Shown: positions 50,959 to 59,381, counted from the stretch's first letter. The stretch is DNA of 64,000 bases from Chloroflexota bacterium (GCA_005880915.1 VBIW01000039.1:62001-126000); one strand, 5' to 3'. Translations and numbers: made by a program. Notes: generated by a model from the letters alone, not told the origin.

Positions 50959-51675
50959 GTGAGGTTGCAAAGAGATCCCTGGGAGCTCGAGGTGCGGCCT
51001 GAGCGCGGAGGTCGGATCAGCTCGCTGAAGCTTCGCGGCGAAGAGCTGCTCGACCAGGGCATCGACGTCGACGACCCGGGCGCTGAGGGATTCGTCGAGG
51101 GCGGCGCATGGGGTTGGGACGAGATGGTGCCGAACGTCCTGGCCACGGACGCGCTGCCCGATCACGGCGAGGCGTGGCGGATGTCGTGGGAGGTGCTCTA
51201 TCTGACTCGCCACTCAGTCTTCATGCGCGCGAGCGGTCGCCTGGTGCCGTGGGTGCTCGACCGCACGATCGAGGTGACAGATGTTGTTCGTGTTTCGTAC
51301 GTCTATCGCAATGCGGGCTCTGAACCTCACCTTGCCTACTGGTGCGCGCACCCCTTGTTCAAGTACGAGCCGGGGATGGAGACCGGCGTGCCGGCTCCGA
51401 GCGAGGGTTCGAGCGCCAAGGTCCACCTGGCGCCGGGGTCGGTGGAGCGGGTGGCGCTGCGTTGGGGGTCGGGAGCCGGCATCGAGATGAGCTGGGATGC
51501 GGCCGTGACTCCCTATGTCGGAATCTGGATTTGCAACGGCGACCTGGGCGGCTACCGGCAGATCGCGATCGAGCCCGCCACCGGAGGCAACGACAGGCCG
51601 GACCCGTCGGCGCCGCCGCCGCTGCTCGAGCCGGGCGGGACGTTGAGGTGGTGGCTCCAGATTCGCGATCTCTAA
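50959..51675 (+). CDS. Aldose 1-epimerase-like (galactose mutarotase fold) protein
   Basis: A 238-residue beta-rich protein resembling the aldose 1-epimerase superfamily: WELEVRPERGGRISSLKLRG at the start (the family opens with a similar RGGRI strand), GAWGWDEMVPNVLATDALPD, LAYWCAHPLFKYEPG with the position of the catalytic His, and GIWICNGDLGGYRQIAIEP at the end. It is shorter than classical GalM (about 340). GTG 50959 is chosen because longer in-frame starts fall inside the divergent lipoprotein gene. Sugar substrate is unknown. Confidence 0.8.
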   Translation: MRLQRDPWELEVRPERGGRISSLKLRGEELLDQGIDVDDPGAEGFVEGGAWGWDEMVPNVLATDALPDHGEAWRMSWEVLYLTRHSVFMRASGRLVPWVLDRTIEVTDVVRVSYVYRNAGSEPHLAYWCAHPLFKYEPGMETGVPAPSEGSSAKVHLAPGSVERVALRWGSGAGIEMSWDAAVTPYVGIWICNGDLGGYRQIAIEPATGGNDRPDPSAPPPLLEPGGTLRWWLQIRDL

Positions 51676-51686
51676 ACTTGGGCGCG

Positions 51687-52925
51687 ATGGCCAAGATCGT
51701 CGGTTTGCGTTGCCGCGAGTGCGGCGCGGAGTACGAGCTCCAGGCCACTCACGTGTGCGAGATGTGCTTTGGGCCGCTGGACGCGGTGTATGACCAGGCG
51801 GCGCTCAAGAAGGTGGTGAGCCGATCGCGCATCGAGTCGGGGCCGAAGTCGATGTGGCGGTATCGCGACCTGCTGCCGATCGAGGACTCGGTCAACGTCG
51901 TGACGCTGGGCGAGGGCTTCACCCCGCTTGTGAAGGCCGACCGGCTCGGGGCCGAGCTTGGCCTGCGAAATCTCTACCTCAAGAACGACAGCATGAACCC
52001 GACCAACTCGTTCAAGGACCGCGTCGTGTCGGTCGCGATCAGCTGGGCGCGGGCGCACGGCTTCGAGACGATCGCGTGCGCGTCGACGGGCAACCTGGCG
52101 AACGCCGTGGCTGCTTACGCGGCGCGGGCGGACCTCGAGTGCTTCGTGTTCATCCCTGTCGACCTCGAGCCCGCGAAGGTGGCGAGCATCAGCGTGTTCG
52201 ATCCGAACGTGGTCGCGGTGCGCGGCAACTACGACGAGGTGAACAGGCTGTGCTCACAGCTTGTCGAGTCGACGCCGTGGGCGTTCTGCAACATCAACAT
52301 CAGGCCGTTCTATGCCGAGGGCTCGAAGACGCTGACGTTCGAGACGGCCGAGCAGCTGGACTGGAAGCTGCCGGACGAGATCATCATCCCGATCGGAAGC
52401 GGGTGCCAGTTCGTGCGGCACCGGCAGGCCGCGCGGGAGCTGATCGAGTACGGGCTGGTGCGGGGTGATCGCGTCCCCGCATTCACGGGGGCGCAGGCCC
52501 TGGGGTGCTCGCCGGTGTACAACGCGTTTCAGTCGGACACGCCGGACCGCGTGCTGCCGGTGAAGCCGGACACGATCGCGAAATCGATCGCGATCGGCAA
52601 CCCGTCGGACGGCCTGTACGTGAACCGGATAGCGCGCGAGACGGGCGGCGTGGTGGAGGCCGTGTCCGAGGAGGAGATCGTCGAGGCCATGAGGCTGCTC
52701 GCCCGGACCGAGGGGATCTTCACCGAGACGGCGGGCGGAGTGACGATCGGGGTGCTGTCCAAGCTGGCGAAGGCGGGGCGGTGGAAGGGCGACGAGGTGG
52801 TGGTCGCGTATGTGACTGGGCATGGGTTGAAGACGGCGGACGTGCTGACCTCGGTGAACGGACACGCCAACCGGGTGGAAATAGAGCCGACGATGAAGTC
52901 GTTTCGGGAGAAGGTGACAATCTAG
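51687..52925 (+). CDS. thrC: Threonine synthase
   Basis: Converts O-phosphohomoserine to threonine with PLP. There is an N-terminal zinc ribbon (CRECGAEYE...CEMC) before the PLP fold. TLGEGFTPLVKADRLG, the Lys-bearing NPTNSFKDRVVSVAIS, and ACASTGNLANAVAAYAARA are typical; IIPIGSGCQFVRHRQAARE holds the phosphate loop region. Length 412 is normal. ATG 51687 is chosen; TAAACT lies 8 bases before it. It is followed 2 bases later by a MoaD/ThiS-like gene. A PLP enzyme related to threonine synthase but serving sulfur transfer is an alternative. Confidence 0.93.
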   Translation: MAKIVGLRCRECGAEYELQATHVCEMCFGPLDAVYDQAALKKVVSRSRIESGPKSMWRYRDLLPIEDSVNVVTLGEGFTPLVKADRLGAELGLRNLYLKNDSMNPTNSFKDRVVSVAISWARAHGFETIACASTGNLANAVAAYAARADLECFVFIPVDLEPAKVASISVFDPNVVAVRGNYDEVNRLCSQLVESTPWAFCNINIRPFYAEGSKTLTFETAEQLDWKLPDEIIIPIGSGCQFVRHRQAARELIEYGLVRGDRVPAFTGAQALGCSPVYNAFQSDTPDRVLPVKPDTIAKSIAIGNPSDGLYVNRIARETGGVVEAVSEEEIVEAMRLLARTEGIFTETAGGVTIGVLSKLAKAGRWKGDEVVVAYVTGHGLKTADVLTSVNGHANRVEIEPTMKSFREKVTI

Positions 52926-52927
52926 AT

Positions 52928-53200
52928 ATGGCGCAATTTCGAATTCCGGGCCCGCTCCGCCGCCTGTCCGAGGGCCACATCACCGTGGACGTCGAGGCGA
53001 GCGACCTGATCGGGGCGATCGTGGCGCTGGACGCTGCGTACCCGGGCTTCAAGGACCGGCTGATCGATGAGAACGGGGATCTCCGCCAGTTCGTGAACGT
53101 CTATTTGAATGACGAAGATGTGCGCCTGGGATCGGGCCTGGGGGCCAGGGTGGGGGAGAAGGACGAGATCTCGATCGTGCCGGCGGTGGCGGGCGGCTAG
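52928..53200 (+). CDS. MoaD/ThiS-family sulfur-carrier-like protein
   Basis: A 90-residue ubiquitin-fold protein ending in the required di-glycine (VPAVAGG). FRIPGPLRRLSEGHITVDVE is the first strand pair, and the FVNVYLNDEDVRLGSGLGA loop and DEISIVPA near the end are typical of the family. Such carriers are activated at the C-terminal Gly to a thiocarboxylate for thiamine, molybdopterin or cysteine/methionine synthesis. Here it is directly downstream of thrC, so a role in sulfur amino acid formation, as with mycobacterial CysO, is more likely than one in cofactor synthesis (inference). Confidence 0.9.
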   Translation: MAQFRIPGPLRRLSEGHITVDVEASDLIGAIVALDAAYPGFKDRLIDENGDLRQFVNVYLNDEDVRLGSGLGARVGEKDEISIVPAVAGG

Positions 53201-53203
53201 CTT

Positions 53204-53545
53204 CTAGCCAATCCGGGGCCGCGAGAGCGCGCGGTCGTCTGGGCCGGCGATCGCGTAGGCCACCATCCCGACAATTCCCAATCCGACCAGCTGCGCGATC
53301 AGGACTCCGGCGAACCACACCCACCTTCTGAGCCGCCTCAGGCGAAGCAGCGCTCCAATCCAGGTTCCGAGCATCACGAGCATGGAGAGCTGAGCGATCG
53401 TCCCGAGTCCCACCAGGCTTGGATTGCCAACCCAGAACGGAGAGCTTCGATCGACGTGTTGGTACGCGATCGAGAACCCGATCAGCGCCGCGACCCACAC
53501 CACCCAGGCGCCGATGTACCAGGTCGTGGATGTGGCCTTGGCCAT
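53204..53545 (-). CDS. Small three-span membrane protein
   Basis: A 113-residue protein with three hydrophobic segments (WYIGAWVVWVAALIGFSIAY, IAQLSMLVMLGTWIGALL, VWFAGVLIAQLVGLGIVGMV) and a basic loop RLRRLRRW before the last one. I recognise no family. ATG 53545 is chosen because the frame upstream (to 53605) translates a dispersed repeat. It converges on the MoaD-like gene with a 3-base gap. Confidence 0.68.
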   Translation of the reverse strand: MAKATSTTWYIGAWVVWVAALIGFSIAYQHVDRSSPFWVGNPSLVGLGTIAQLSMLVMLGTWIGALLRLRRLRRWVWFAGVLIAQLVGLGIVGMVAYAIAGPDDRALSRPRIG

Positions 53546-53559
53546 ATTGGGGAAACGTC

Positions 53560-53680
53560 CAGCGCCTTCGGCGCAACCTCCCGATAAGTGGGCAGGAACA
53601 GCCATCGCTAAGCGGCTTCCGGTTCAGCCCCTCCGGCGCCTTCGGCGCCACCTCCCCATGAATGGGGAGGACGCCACCCC
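53560..53680. repeat. Dispersed hairpin repeat, family B copy 3
   Basis: AGCGCCTTCGGCGCAACCTC, a diverged hairpin CCCGATAAGTGGG, then CCCCTCCGGCGCCTTCGGCGCC and CCTCCCCATGAATGGGGAGG. It encodes the tail and stop region of the leftward HNH protein (53608-54843). Confidence 0.8.
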
Positions 53681-54843
53681 GTGCGGATTCGGCGCCGCAC
53701 TTCGTGGTCGGGTGGGATGAACTTGACGCCTTCTTCTGTCTGGACCACCTGCCATCCGCCTTCATGGACCAGGCGGTGGTGGTAGTAGCAGAGGGGGAGG
53801 AGCTTGGGCAGGTTGGTCGGTCCGCCGTGCGCCCAGAACTCGATGTGATGGGGCTGGGTCCAGTTGATGGGCCGGTCGCAGCCGGGAAAAGCGCAGCCGC
53901 GGTGCCGGGCCTTGAGTCCGCGCCACTGCGCGCCGGAGACCGCCCGCGTCGCCCGCCCGACATCGACCACCACCGAGTCCGCTTTCAGGACCCGGCAGAG
54001 GGTGCCGTCACAGGCCAGGCGTTGCACGGTCTTGCTCGAGACCAGCATCCCGGTCTGCAGCTCCGAGGCGGCAGCGCCAACCTCGCCCTTCAAGCCCTCC
54101 AGCGTCGTGGTCACTGTGATGTGGGGGCGGACGCCTTGCCGCTTGGGCAGCGTGCCGGCTTCCAGGGCGTGGTAGGTGAGCTCGGTCAAGGCGTCGGCCC
54201 GGCGCTGCTTTGGCGTCCGAAGGTCATCGCCGCCCAGTCGCTTGGCCAGGGCGTCGACAGCCGACTTGAGGGCTGAGCCGCCTTCAGGGTCCATCACCCC
54301 GCTGAGGTGGTACATCCCGTCCATCTCGCTGATCTGGAGGAAGCGCTCTTCGTAGTTCTCTTCGGTCTCGCGGTCGAAACCATCCGGGTCGACCACGTAG
54401 CGGGTGTGGTTGGAGAGCAGGTTCAGGTCCTTGATCGAGAACTCGCGGGCATAACCGATCCACTCCGCTTCGTCGAGGCGCTCGCCTTTCTCGCCCAGCT
54501 TGTGGCTCAGGTGGCAGATCACCGAAGCCGACTGGTAGCCGATCTCGCCTGAGCTCAGCCTCTCCGCCACCTCAGGCAGCGCTTCCAGTTGCTTGCCGAC
54601 GCAGAGCCGGTCGGAGGCCGATGACTGCGACATGGTGCAGGTGCTCATGACCCAGGAGACGGCGCTGCAGTGGCCCCGAGCCAGGTGGTCACCGCGCTCA
54701 GCGCCTCGCCGCACCGCCCGCGAGAACATGCACTCCAGCCGGTCGATCTGAGAGCGGAGCTGCTTCGGATCTACCTCCAGCTCGTCCGCCTGGCGCATGA
54801 ACTCCGTGACGGCAGACTCAAACCGATCGAGCGGGGAGAGCAT
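53608..54843 (-). CDS. DUF222/HNH endonuclease domain protein (13E12 type), copy 2
   Basis: A 411-residue paralogue of the 34090 gene with matching DUF222 segments (LSSGEIGYQSASVICHLSHK, LTELTYHALEAGTL) and HNH core: HRGCAFPGCDRPINW, HHIEFWAHGGPTNLPKLLPL, CYYYHHRLVHEGGW-like CYYHHRLVHEG. The last 20 or so residues (HSWGGGAEGAGGAEPEAA) come from a family B repeat. The promoter and a further upstream element are nearly the same as those of copy 1, so the pair arose by duplication of a unit that included its control region. Function is unknown. Confidence 0.93.
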   Translation of the reverse strand: MLSPLDRFESAVTEFMRQADELEVDPKQLRSQIDRLECMFSRAVRRGAERGDHLARGHCSAVSWVMSTCTMSQSSASDRLCVGKQLEALPEVAERLSSGEIGYQSASVICHLSHKLGEKGERLDEAEWIGYAREFSIKDLNLLSNHTRYVVDPDGFDRETEENYEERFLQISEMDGMYHLSGVMDPEGGSALKSAVDALAKRLGGDDLRTPKQRRADALTELTYHALEAGTLPKRQGVRPHITVTTTLEGLKGEVGAAASELQTGMLVSSKTVQRLACDGTLCRVLKADSVVVDVGRATRAVSGAQWRGLKARHRGCAFPGCDRPINWTQPHHIEFWAHGGPTNLPKLLPLCYYHHRLVHEGGWQVVQTEEGVKFIPPDHEVRRRIRTGWRPPHSWGGGAEGAGGAEPEAA

Positions 54844-54849
54844 GCAAGA

Positions 54850-54877
54850 ATTATACCAAACATCAGTTCGTCATCAA
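54850..54877 (-). promoter_or_regulatory. Sigma-70-type promoter of HNH gene 2, leaderless
   Basis: On the minus strand TTGATG (54877-54872), a 16-base spacer and TATAAT (54855-54850) precede the ATG by six bases. The flanking bases (TTAATTTC.CTTGA and GATGTTTGG) are the same as before the other HNH gene. The GGGCTGTGAAGAGG element lies 115 bases upstream of the start. Confidence 0.85.
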
Positions 54878-54984
54878 GTGAAATTAACAGGCAAATCTAT
54901 TCAACTCCGCCCGACTTTCGGCCACTCAGACCACCCCACCATGTCCTCTTCACAGCCCTTCCGTCAAGCCTTACACTCGCGCTC

Positions 54985-55224
54985 GTGGGCCGCCGCCGTC
55001 TGAAGCTGATCTTCGGACCATCCCTGGTGAAGGAACCGGTCATCTATCAGCTTGGGCGCAAGTTCGAGATCGTGACCAACATCCGCCGCGCCGACGTAAC
55101 CCGCGACCAGGGCTGGGTCCTCCTCGAGGTGATGGGAGAGGCTGAGGAGCTGGACCGCGGCGTCGAATACCTGGAGTCGATGGGCGTTAAGGTCGAGCCG
55201 GCCGAGGGCGACCTGGTCGAATAG
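54985..55224 (+). CDS. NIL-domain protein
   Basis: A 79-residue ACT-like NIL domain, the fold attached to MetN-type methionine transporter ATPases and to some ferredoxins: KLIFGPSLVKEPVIYQLGRK, VTNIRRADVTRDQGWVLLEV and LDRGVEYLESMGVKVEP. Alone, such proteins may bind a small ligand such as an amino acid. GTG 54985 (VGRRRLKLIF) is chosen from the fold; the long open frame upstream overlaps the HNH gene in antisense. A family A hairpin follows its stop. Confidence 0.83.
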   Translation: MGRRRLKLIFGPSLVKEPVIYQLGRKFEIVTNIRRADVTRDQGWVLLEVMGEAEELDRGVEYLESMGVKVEPAEGDLVE

Positions 55225-55231
55225 TTCTTTC

Positions 55232-55273
55232 CGCGCCCCTCTCCCCGACCCTCTCCCCTGCGGGGAGAGGGGG
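55232..55273. repeat. Dispersed hairpin repeat, family A copy 4
   Basis: CGCGCCCCTCTCCCCGACCC then TCTCCCCTGCGGGGAGAGGG, followed by GGCTCTTTC. It lies between the convergent NIL and hypothetical genes, a good position for a shared terminator. Confidence 0.8.
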
Positions 55274-55278
55274 CTCTT

Positions 55279-55812
55279 TCATCGCTTCGTCAGCAGCAGG
55301 CGCGCGCCTTGTTGCGGTTTCGTTGCTGGTGGTAGTGCGTTGATCAGCTCCAGCAGGCGCGGGCCCACGTTCTTGGTCTCCGTGCGGAATGGGGTGAACG
55401 CGTCCTCGCGGTCCGGGTAGGCGCGGAAATGCAGCTCCACCTTCCGGCCGTGCTGCGCCGGAGCCCGCGAGGTGAGGCGGTTGAAATCCGGCGCCGGCAC
55501 GATCCACCACACCACCGGCGCCAGGTTCAGCACCAGCACCACCACATAGATCCATGACGGGTCGGTCGGGATGGTGCTCACCGAATAGGTCGCGTTCGAC
55601 TGCACGAATCCAGAAGCCCCGAGCGAGAAGCACGCCTTGGCTTGCAGTGACGCGAACGTGCTCTTGCCCTTTCCCGCGACGACCAGGTCGCGGTGGTCGT
55701 CGTCCGCCTCGACGTGGAAGGGCACCAGCTCGCCGTCCGTGGTCAGCATCGCGTACACCGAGAGAAGGTCCTCGCCAATGCGGCCCGCCTGGACGTCACT
55801 CAGCTTAGGCAC
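55279..55812 (-). CDS. Hypothetical protein with possible PD-(D/E)XK-like N-terminus
   Basis: A 177-residue protein. The first half reads AGRIGEDLLSVYAML, then HRDLVVAGKGKSTFASLQAK; the order Glu, Asp, Gln-x-Lys is that of the PD-(D/E)XK nuclease superfamily, a weak resemblance. A single hydrophobic segment follows (WIYVVVLVLNLAPVVWWIV), unusual in a soluble nuclease. The C-terminal part (PDREDAFTPFRTETKNVGPR) is polar. It starts 79 bases from the divergent monooxygenase gene, with a family A repeat between. No function assigned. Confidence 0.65.
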   Translation of the reverse strand: MPKLSDVQAGRIGEDLLSVYAMLTTDGELVPFHVEADDDHRDLVVAGKGKSTFASLQAKACFSLGASGFVQSNATYSVSTIPTDPSWIYVVVLVLNLAPVVWWIVPAPDFNRLTSRAPAQHGRKVELHFRAYPDREDAFTPFRTETKNVGPRLLELINALPPATKPQQGARLLLTKR

Positions 55813-55829
55813 GGTCGCAGATTACCTTT

Positions 55830-55870
55830 CACGCCCCTCTCCCTGGCCCTCTCCCCTGGGGGGAGAGGGG
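55830..55870. repeat. Dispersed hairpin repeat, family A copy 5
   Basis: CACGCCCCTCTCCCTGGCCC, TCTCCCCTGGGGGGAGAGGG. Unlike other copies it lies between two divergent genes, directly upstream of the TAAGAT hexamer (55878-55883) of the monooxygenase gene, so it cannot act there as a terminator for either flanking gene. Confidence 0.8.
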
Positions 55871-55891
55871 AAGCTTCTAAGATGCGCGCGG

Positions 55892-57136
55892 ATGAGTGAG
55901 AGTGTTGACGTTGCGATCGTTGGGGCCGGGCAGGCCGGGCTCGCGACCAGCTGGTACCTGACGCAGGCAAACGTCGATCACGTCGTGCTCGAGGCCGGCC
56001 GTGTCGCCGAGACCTGGCGCTCGCGCCGCTGGGATTCCTTCTGCCTCGTCACGCCCAACTGGAGCGTCAAGCTTCCGGGCGGCGAATACTCCGGCCCTGA
56101 GCCCGACGGGTTCATGGACCGTGCCGCCCTCGTCGATCACTTCCAGCGCTGGTCGGACTCGTTCCATGCCCCAGTGAGAGACGGATGCCATGTGTCCGCC
56201 CTCGATCCGGAGGGCGACGGCTTCGTGCTCAGCCTGCCTGGCGGAAAGCTGCGGGCGCGCACGGTCGTGGTCGCGTCCGGCGGATATCAGCGCGCTCACC
56301 TGCCGGCCAACTCGGATCAGATTCCGGCAACCGTAACGCAGCTCCTCGCCGAGGAGTACGGCAATCCCGCCTCGCTCCCGCCGGGTGCGGTGCTGGTCAT
56401 CGGCAGCGGGCAGACGGGATGCCAGCTGGCCGAGGAGCTGCACCACTCAGGACGCAAAGTCTTTCTCGCGTGCGGAAGGGCGCCATGGGCGCCGCGCCGG
56501 ATGGGCGGCCACGACCTCGTCTGGTGGATCCTCGAAACCGGCTGGTGGGATCGCACTCTCGGCCAGCTGCCTTCACCAGCGGCCCGCCTGCTCGGCAACC
56601 CACAGAACTCGGGCCACGGTGGCGGGCACGATCTCAACTACCGGACCCTCCACGCGATGGGGGTCGAGCTGGTCGGGCGATACCTCGGCGCTGACGGAAC
56701 CAAAGTTCATTTCGCCGACGATCTGGCCCAGACCATCCACTCCGGCGACGAGCTGTCGCGCACCTTCATGAAATCGGTGGCCGCGCTCTGCGAGAGGCGA
56801 GGTCTGCCCGTGCCCTGGGAGGTCCCGCCGCCGCCCGGGATCACCGGACGGACCGAGCTCGACCTGCGCGCCGAAGGCGTCACGAGCGTGATCTGGACCG
56901 CAGGCTACCGGCCCGACTACCGCTGGGTCCACTTTCCTGTCTTCGACGAGATGGGATTTCCCGTTCAGGTCGACGGTCGCAGCGCTGTGCCAGGCTTGTA
57001 TTTCATGGGCGTGCATTTCCAGCGCAAGGCGCAGTCAGCCGTTCTCTACGGCGTGGGCGAGGACGCGGAGATCGTGGCGCGGGACATTGTGGAGAACACG
57101 CGCCCCATCCCCGCCTTCGGCGGTACTTCCCCATAA
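55892..57136 (+). CDS. Flavin-containing monooxygenase-like oxidoreductase (CzcO type)
   Basis: A 414-residue FAD-dependent enzyme. VAIVGAGQAGLATSWYLTQA binds FAD, VLVIGSGQTGCQLAEELHHS binds NADPH, and VIWTAGYRPDYRW followed by GLYFMGVHFQRK are the late conserved motifs of the CzcO/flavin monooxygenase group. A full BVMO fingerprint is not seen. ATG 55892 is used; TAAGAT lies 8 bases upstream. The last residues (FGGTSP) and stop codon are supplied by the repeat at 57116, whose TAA is followed directly by an ATG. Substrate is unknown. Confidence 0.9.
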   Translation: MSESVDVAIVGAGQAGLATSWYLTQANVDHVVLEAGRVAETWRSRRWDSFCLVTPNWSVKLPGGEYSGPEPDGFMDRAALVDHFQRWSDSFHAPVRDGCHVSALDPEGDGFVLSLPGGKLRARTVVVASGGYQRAHLPANSDQIPATVTQLLAEEYGNPASLPPGAVLVIGSGQTGCQLAEELHHSGRKVFLACGRAPWAPRRMGGHDLVWWILETGWWDRTLGQLPSPAARLLGNPQNSGHGGGHDLNYRTLHAMGVELVGRYLGADGTKVHFADDLAQTIHSGDELSRTFMKSVAALCERRGLPVPWEVPPPPGITGRTELDLRAEGVTSVIWTAGYRPDYRWVHFPVFDEMGFPVQVDGRSAVPGLYFMGVHFQRKAQSAVLYGVGEDAEIVARDIVENTRPIPAFGGTSP

Positions 57137-57219
57137 ATGGGGAAGATCGCTATCGCCATGTCCGCCGTCGGCGGTACTTCCCCATAAATGGGGAAGATCG
57201 CTGTCGCCATGTCCGGCGG
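57116..57219 (+). repeat. 51-bp tandem duplication over the 5' end of mnmA (family B-like)
   Basis: The unit GGCGGTACTTCCCCATAAAT plus GGGGAAGATCGCTxTCGCCA plus TGTCCG occurs twice, offset by 51 bases. Each copy has TTCCCCATAAATGGGGAA, in which TAA and ATG are adjacent. Copy 1 gives a 16-codon frame from ATG 57137 (MGKIAIAMSAVGGTSP) that stops immediately before the mnmA ATG. Confidence 0.88.
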
Positions 57220-58243
57220 TGTCGACTCGTCCGTCGCGGCCGCGCTCCTGCAGGCTCAGGGACATGATGTCGTTGGGGTCACGCTGCAGCAGTGGCCACG
57301 CGATGACTCGGAGGAAGCGTCGCGTCACGGCGGCTGCTGCTCGCTCAACGCGGTCGAAGATGCGCGCCGCGTCGCATCAGTCCTCGGCATTCCTTATTAC
57401 TGCTGGAACCTCGAGAAGGATTTCGGCGAGCGGGTGATCGAGCCCTTCCACCGCGACTACCTCGAAGGCCGGACGCCCAACCCATGCGTGCGGTGCAACG
57501 CTTTCGTGCGGTTCGACCTCATGCTGTCGCGCGTCCTCGAGCTGGGTTTCGACCGGCTCGCCACGGGCCACTACGCACGAGTTGTGCCGGGAATCGATGG
57601 TCCCGAGCTGCACACCGCCGTCGATCCCGCGAAAGACCAGTCCTACATGCTCTACCACCTCGACCGCGAGCGCCTGTCGCGGATCCTCTTCCCGCTCGGC
57701 ACCATGACCAAGACCGAGGTGCGCGAGCACGCACGCGAGTTCGGCCTCCCGGTCGCCGACAAGGCGGAGAGCCAGGAGATCTGCTTCGTGCCGCGCGGCC
57801 AGACGGCGCGCTACCTGTCCTCCCGTCTGCCGGTGCGGACAGGGGCCGTGGTCGACTCGGCCGGTCGCGAGCTCGGCACTCACCGCGGCACACCGCTCTA
57901 CACCGTGGGCCAGCGCAGCGGTTTCGGTGACCTCGCCGAGGCCGGGCCCTGGTTCGTGCTTCGCGTCGACGCGCCCGCGAACCGGATCGTCGTCGGGCGC
58001 CGCGATGAGCTGGCGGTGCGGGAGGTCGCGCTGCACGACGTGACGTTCATCGATGGCGCAGCCGCCGAGCCACTCCCATGCGACGCACGCTTGCGCTACC
58101 ACGCGCCGGCCATCCCCGCGACGTATGAGGACGGCCGGCTCTCGCTCCACGAACCCTTTCTCGGCGCGGCGCCGGGTCAGGCGGCGGTCCTCTATTCGGG
58201 CAGCCGCGTGCTCGGCGGAGGGATCATCGCCTCCGCCGCGTGA
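57188..58243 (+). CDS. mnmA: tRNA-specific 2-thiouridylase MnmA
   Basis: Thiolates U34 of Lys, Glu and Gln tRNAs. [20 protein letters not shown] is the PP-loop. [20 protein letters not shown] holds the first catalytic Cys, ATGHYARVV and [13 protein letters not shown] follow, and [11 protein letters not shown] holds the second catalytic Cys. The C-terminal beta domain is complete. A C-rich insert [20 protein letters not shown] near residue 40 is found in MnmA/TrmU of related phyla. ATG 57188 follows directly on a TAA; upstream lies a duplicated copy of the first codons. It overlaps the CopD-like gene by 4 bases. Confidence 0.97.
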   Translation: MGKIAVAMSGGVDSSVAAALLQAQGHDVVGVTLQQWPRDDSEEASRHGGCCSLNAVEDARRVASVLGIPYYCWNLEKDFGERVIEPFHRDYLEGRTPNPCVRCNAFVRFDLMLSRVLELGFDRLATGHYARVVPGIDGPELHTAVDPAKDQSYMLYHLDRERLSRILFPLGTMTKTEVREHAREFGLPVADKAESQEICFVPRGQTARYLSSRLPVRTGAVVDSAGRELGTHRGTPLYTVGQRSGFGDLAEAGPWFVLRVDAPANRIVVGRRDELAVREVALHDVTFIDGAAAEPLPCDARLRYHAPAIPATYEDGRLSLHEPFLGAAPGQAAVLYSGSRVLGGGIIASAA

Positions 58244-58944
58244 GCGGTAGACCGGATCTCGTCGCGGCGGTCTTCCACGCGATTGAATACCTAGGGCTGC
58301 TCGCCGGGGTCGGATCGTTTGTGATCAGGCGGCTCGGCCGCCTCACCCCGCAAATCGCGTGGGCGCGTCCGCCGATGCCAATCGCCTTCGCGGCCGCCCT
58401 TGCGGGGGGATCTGCATTGCTCGTGGTCGAACGCGACTGGGCAGTCGCGATCCGCGTCGTCTTCGAAGGCCTGGCGTTGCTTCTCTGCCTGCGCCGCAGT
58501 GGATTCGTGGCTCCGCCTGCAGTGCTGGCCGCGCTCTTTCTGCCCGTCCACCTGCACGGCCCCGGGTCGTTGTTCGGCGCCGAGCTCCACGTGCTGTCGG
58601 CCGCGATGTGGGCGGGGGGCGTCCTTGCGCTTGCGAGCCTCAGGCCACCCGACGGATGGGCGAGTCCCGAGGCGCGGATGCTGCTGCAGAGATTCGGCCG
58701 GATCGCCTTCATCGCGTTCGGCGTCACCGCGCTGACCGGGGTGCTCCGAGCCTCAGAGCTCATTCACGATGTGAGCGACCTCTGGACGACCACCTATGGG
58801 GTCGTGCTCGCGCTGAAACTGGCCGGGGTGCTGGTCATGCTCGCTCTCGCACCGCTCTGGCGGCGCGGCCCGGCTGAGGCATACGCGGGTGTCGTCGTCA
58901 TCGCCGCGACGGCGCTCCTCGCCGCTTTTCCCTTTCCGGCATAG
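58240..58944 (+). CDS. CopD-like membrane protein
   Basis: A 234-residue membrane protein with about seven hydrophobic segments. Its second half matches the CopD (copper resistance D) domain: [18 protein letters not shown] with the conserved His, [20 protein letters not shown], and [20 protein letters not shown]. CopD proteins are linked to copper handling, though the mechanism is not settled. No CopC domain is fused. GTG 58240 overlaps the mnmA stop as GTGA. A CBS-domain gene follows three bases later. Confidence 0.82.
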   Translation: MSGRPDLVAAVFHAIEYLGLLAGVGSFVIRRLGRLTPQIAWARPPMPIAFAAALAGGSALLVVERDWAVAIRVVFEGLALLLCLRRSGFVAPPAVLAALFLPVHLHGPGSLFGAELHVLSAAMWAGGVLALASLRPPDGWASPEARMLLQRFGRIAFIAFGVTALTGVLRASELIHDVSDLWTTTYGVVLALKLAGVLVMLALAPLWRRGPAEAYAGVVVIAATALLAAFPFPA

Positions 58945-58947
58945 CAT

Positions 58948-59313
58948 GTGAGCGTGGGGCGGGTTCGGGACGTTATGCAGACGCATCTTCATGTCGTCGA
59001 GCCGTCCGACACGGTCGGCGAGGCCGTCGCGGTGATGGCCCAGAACCGCGTCGGGTCGGTGCTCGTCATGCAGGGCGACCAGCTGCTCGGGATCTTCACC
59101 GAGCGCGACACCGTGCGCGCCCTTTCCCAAGCCCACGACGCGGCTCGACACGAAATCCAGTCCTGGATGACGCACGACCCGAAAACGGTCGCGCCCGATG
59201 TGGACACCGATGACGCGCTGCACACGATGCTCGATAGCGGTTTCCGTCACCTGCCCGTCGTGGACGGGGGCAAGGTGATCGGCATGGTGTCGATGAGGGA
59301 TCTCGCGGGTTAG
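58948..59313 (+). CDS. CBS-domain pair protein
   Basis: A 121-residue protein made of two CBS motifs, a Bateman module that senses adenosine nucleotides: VRDVMQTHLHVVEPSDTVGE, then GSVLVMQGDQLLGIFTERDT, and WMTHDPKTVAPDVDTDDALH with HLPVVDGGKVIGMVSMRDLA. The (T/S)xRD ends of each half are the ribose-binding residues. There is no further domain, so it must act through a partner. GTG 58948 follows the CopD-like gene by three bases. Confidence 0.93.
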   Translation: MSVGRVRDVMQTHLHVVEPSDTVGEAVAVMAQNRVGSVLVMQGDQLLGIFTERDTVRALSQAHDAARHEIQSWMTHDPKTVAPDVDTDDALHTMLDSGFRHLPVVDGGKVIGMVSMRDLAG

Positions 59314-59324
59314 GCAGCTCGATA

Positions 59325-59381
59325 GTCCCCACCCCCTCCGTGCGCGATAGCGCGCGGCCCCCGGCGAGCGGGGAGGTGAGG
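59325..59381. repeat. Dispersed repeat, family C copy 4
   Basis: GTCCCCACCCCCTCCGTGCG, CGATAGCGCGCGGCC, then CCCCGGCGAGCGGGGAGGTG. It lies between the CBS gene and the ABC exporter, next to a TAAGCT hexamer 8 bases before the TTG start of the exporter gene. Confidence 0.78.
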
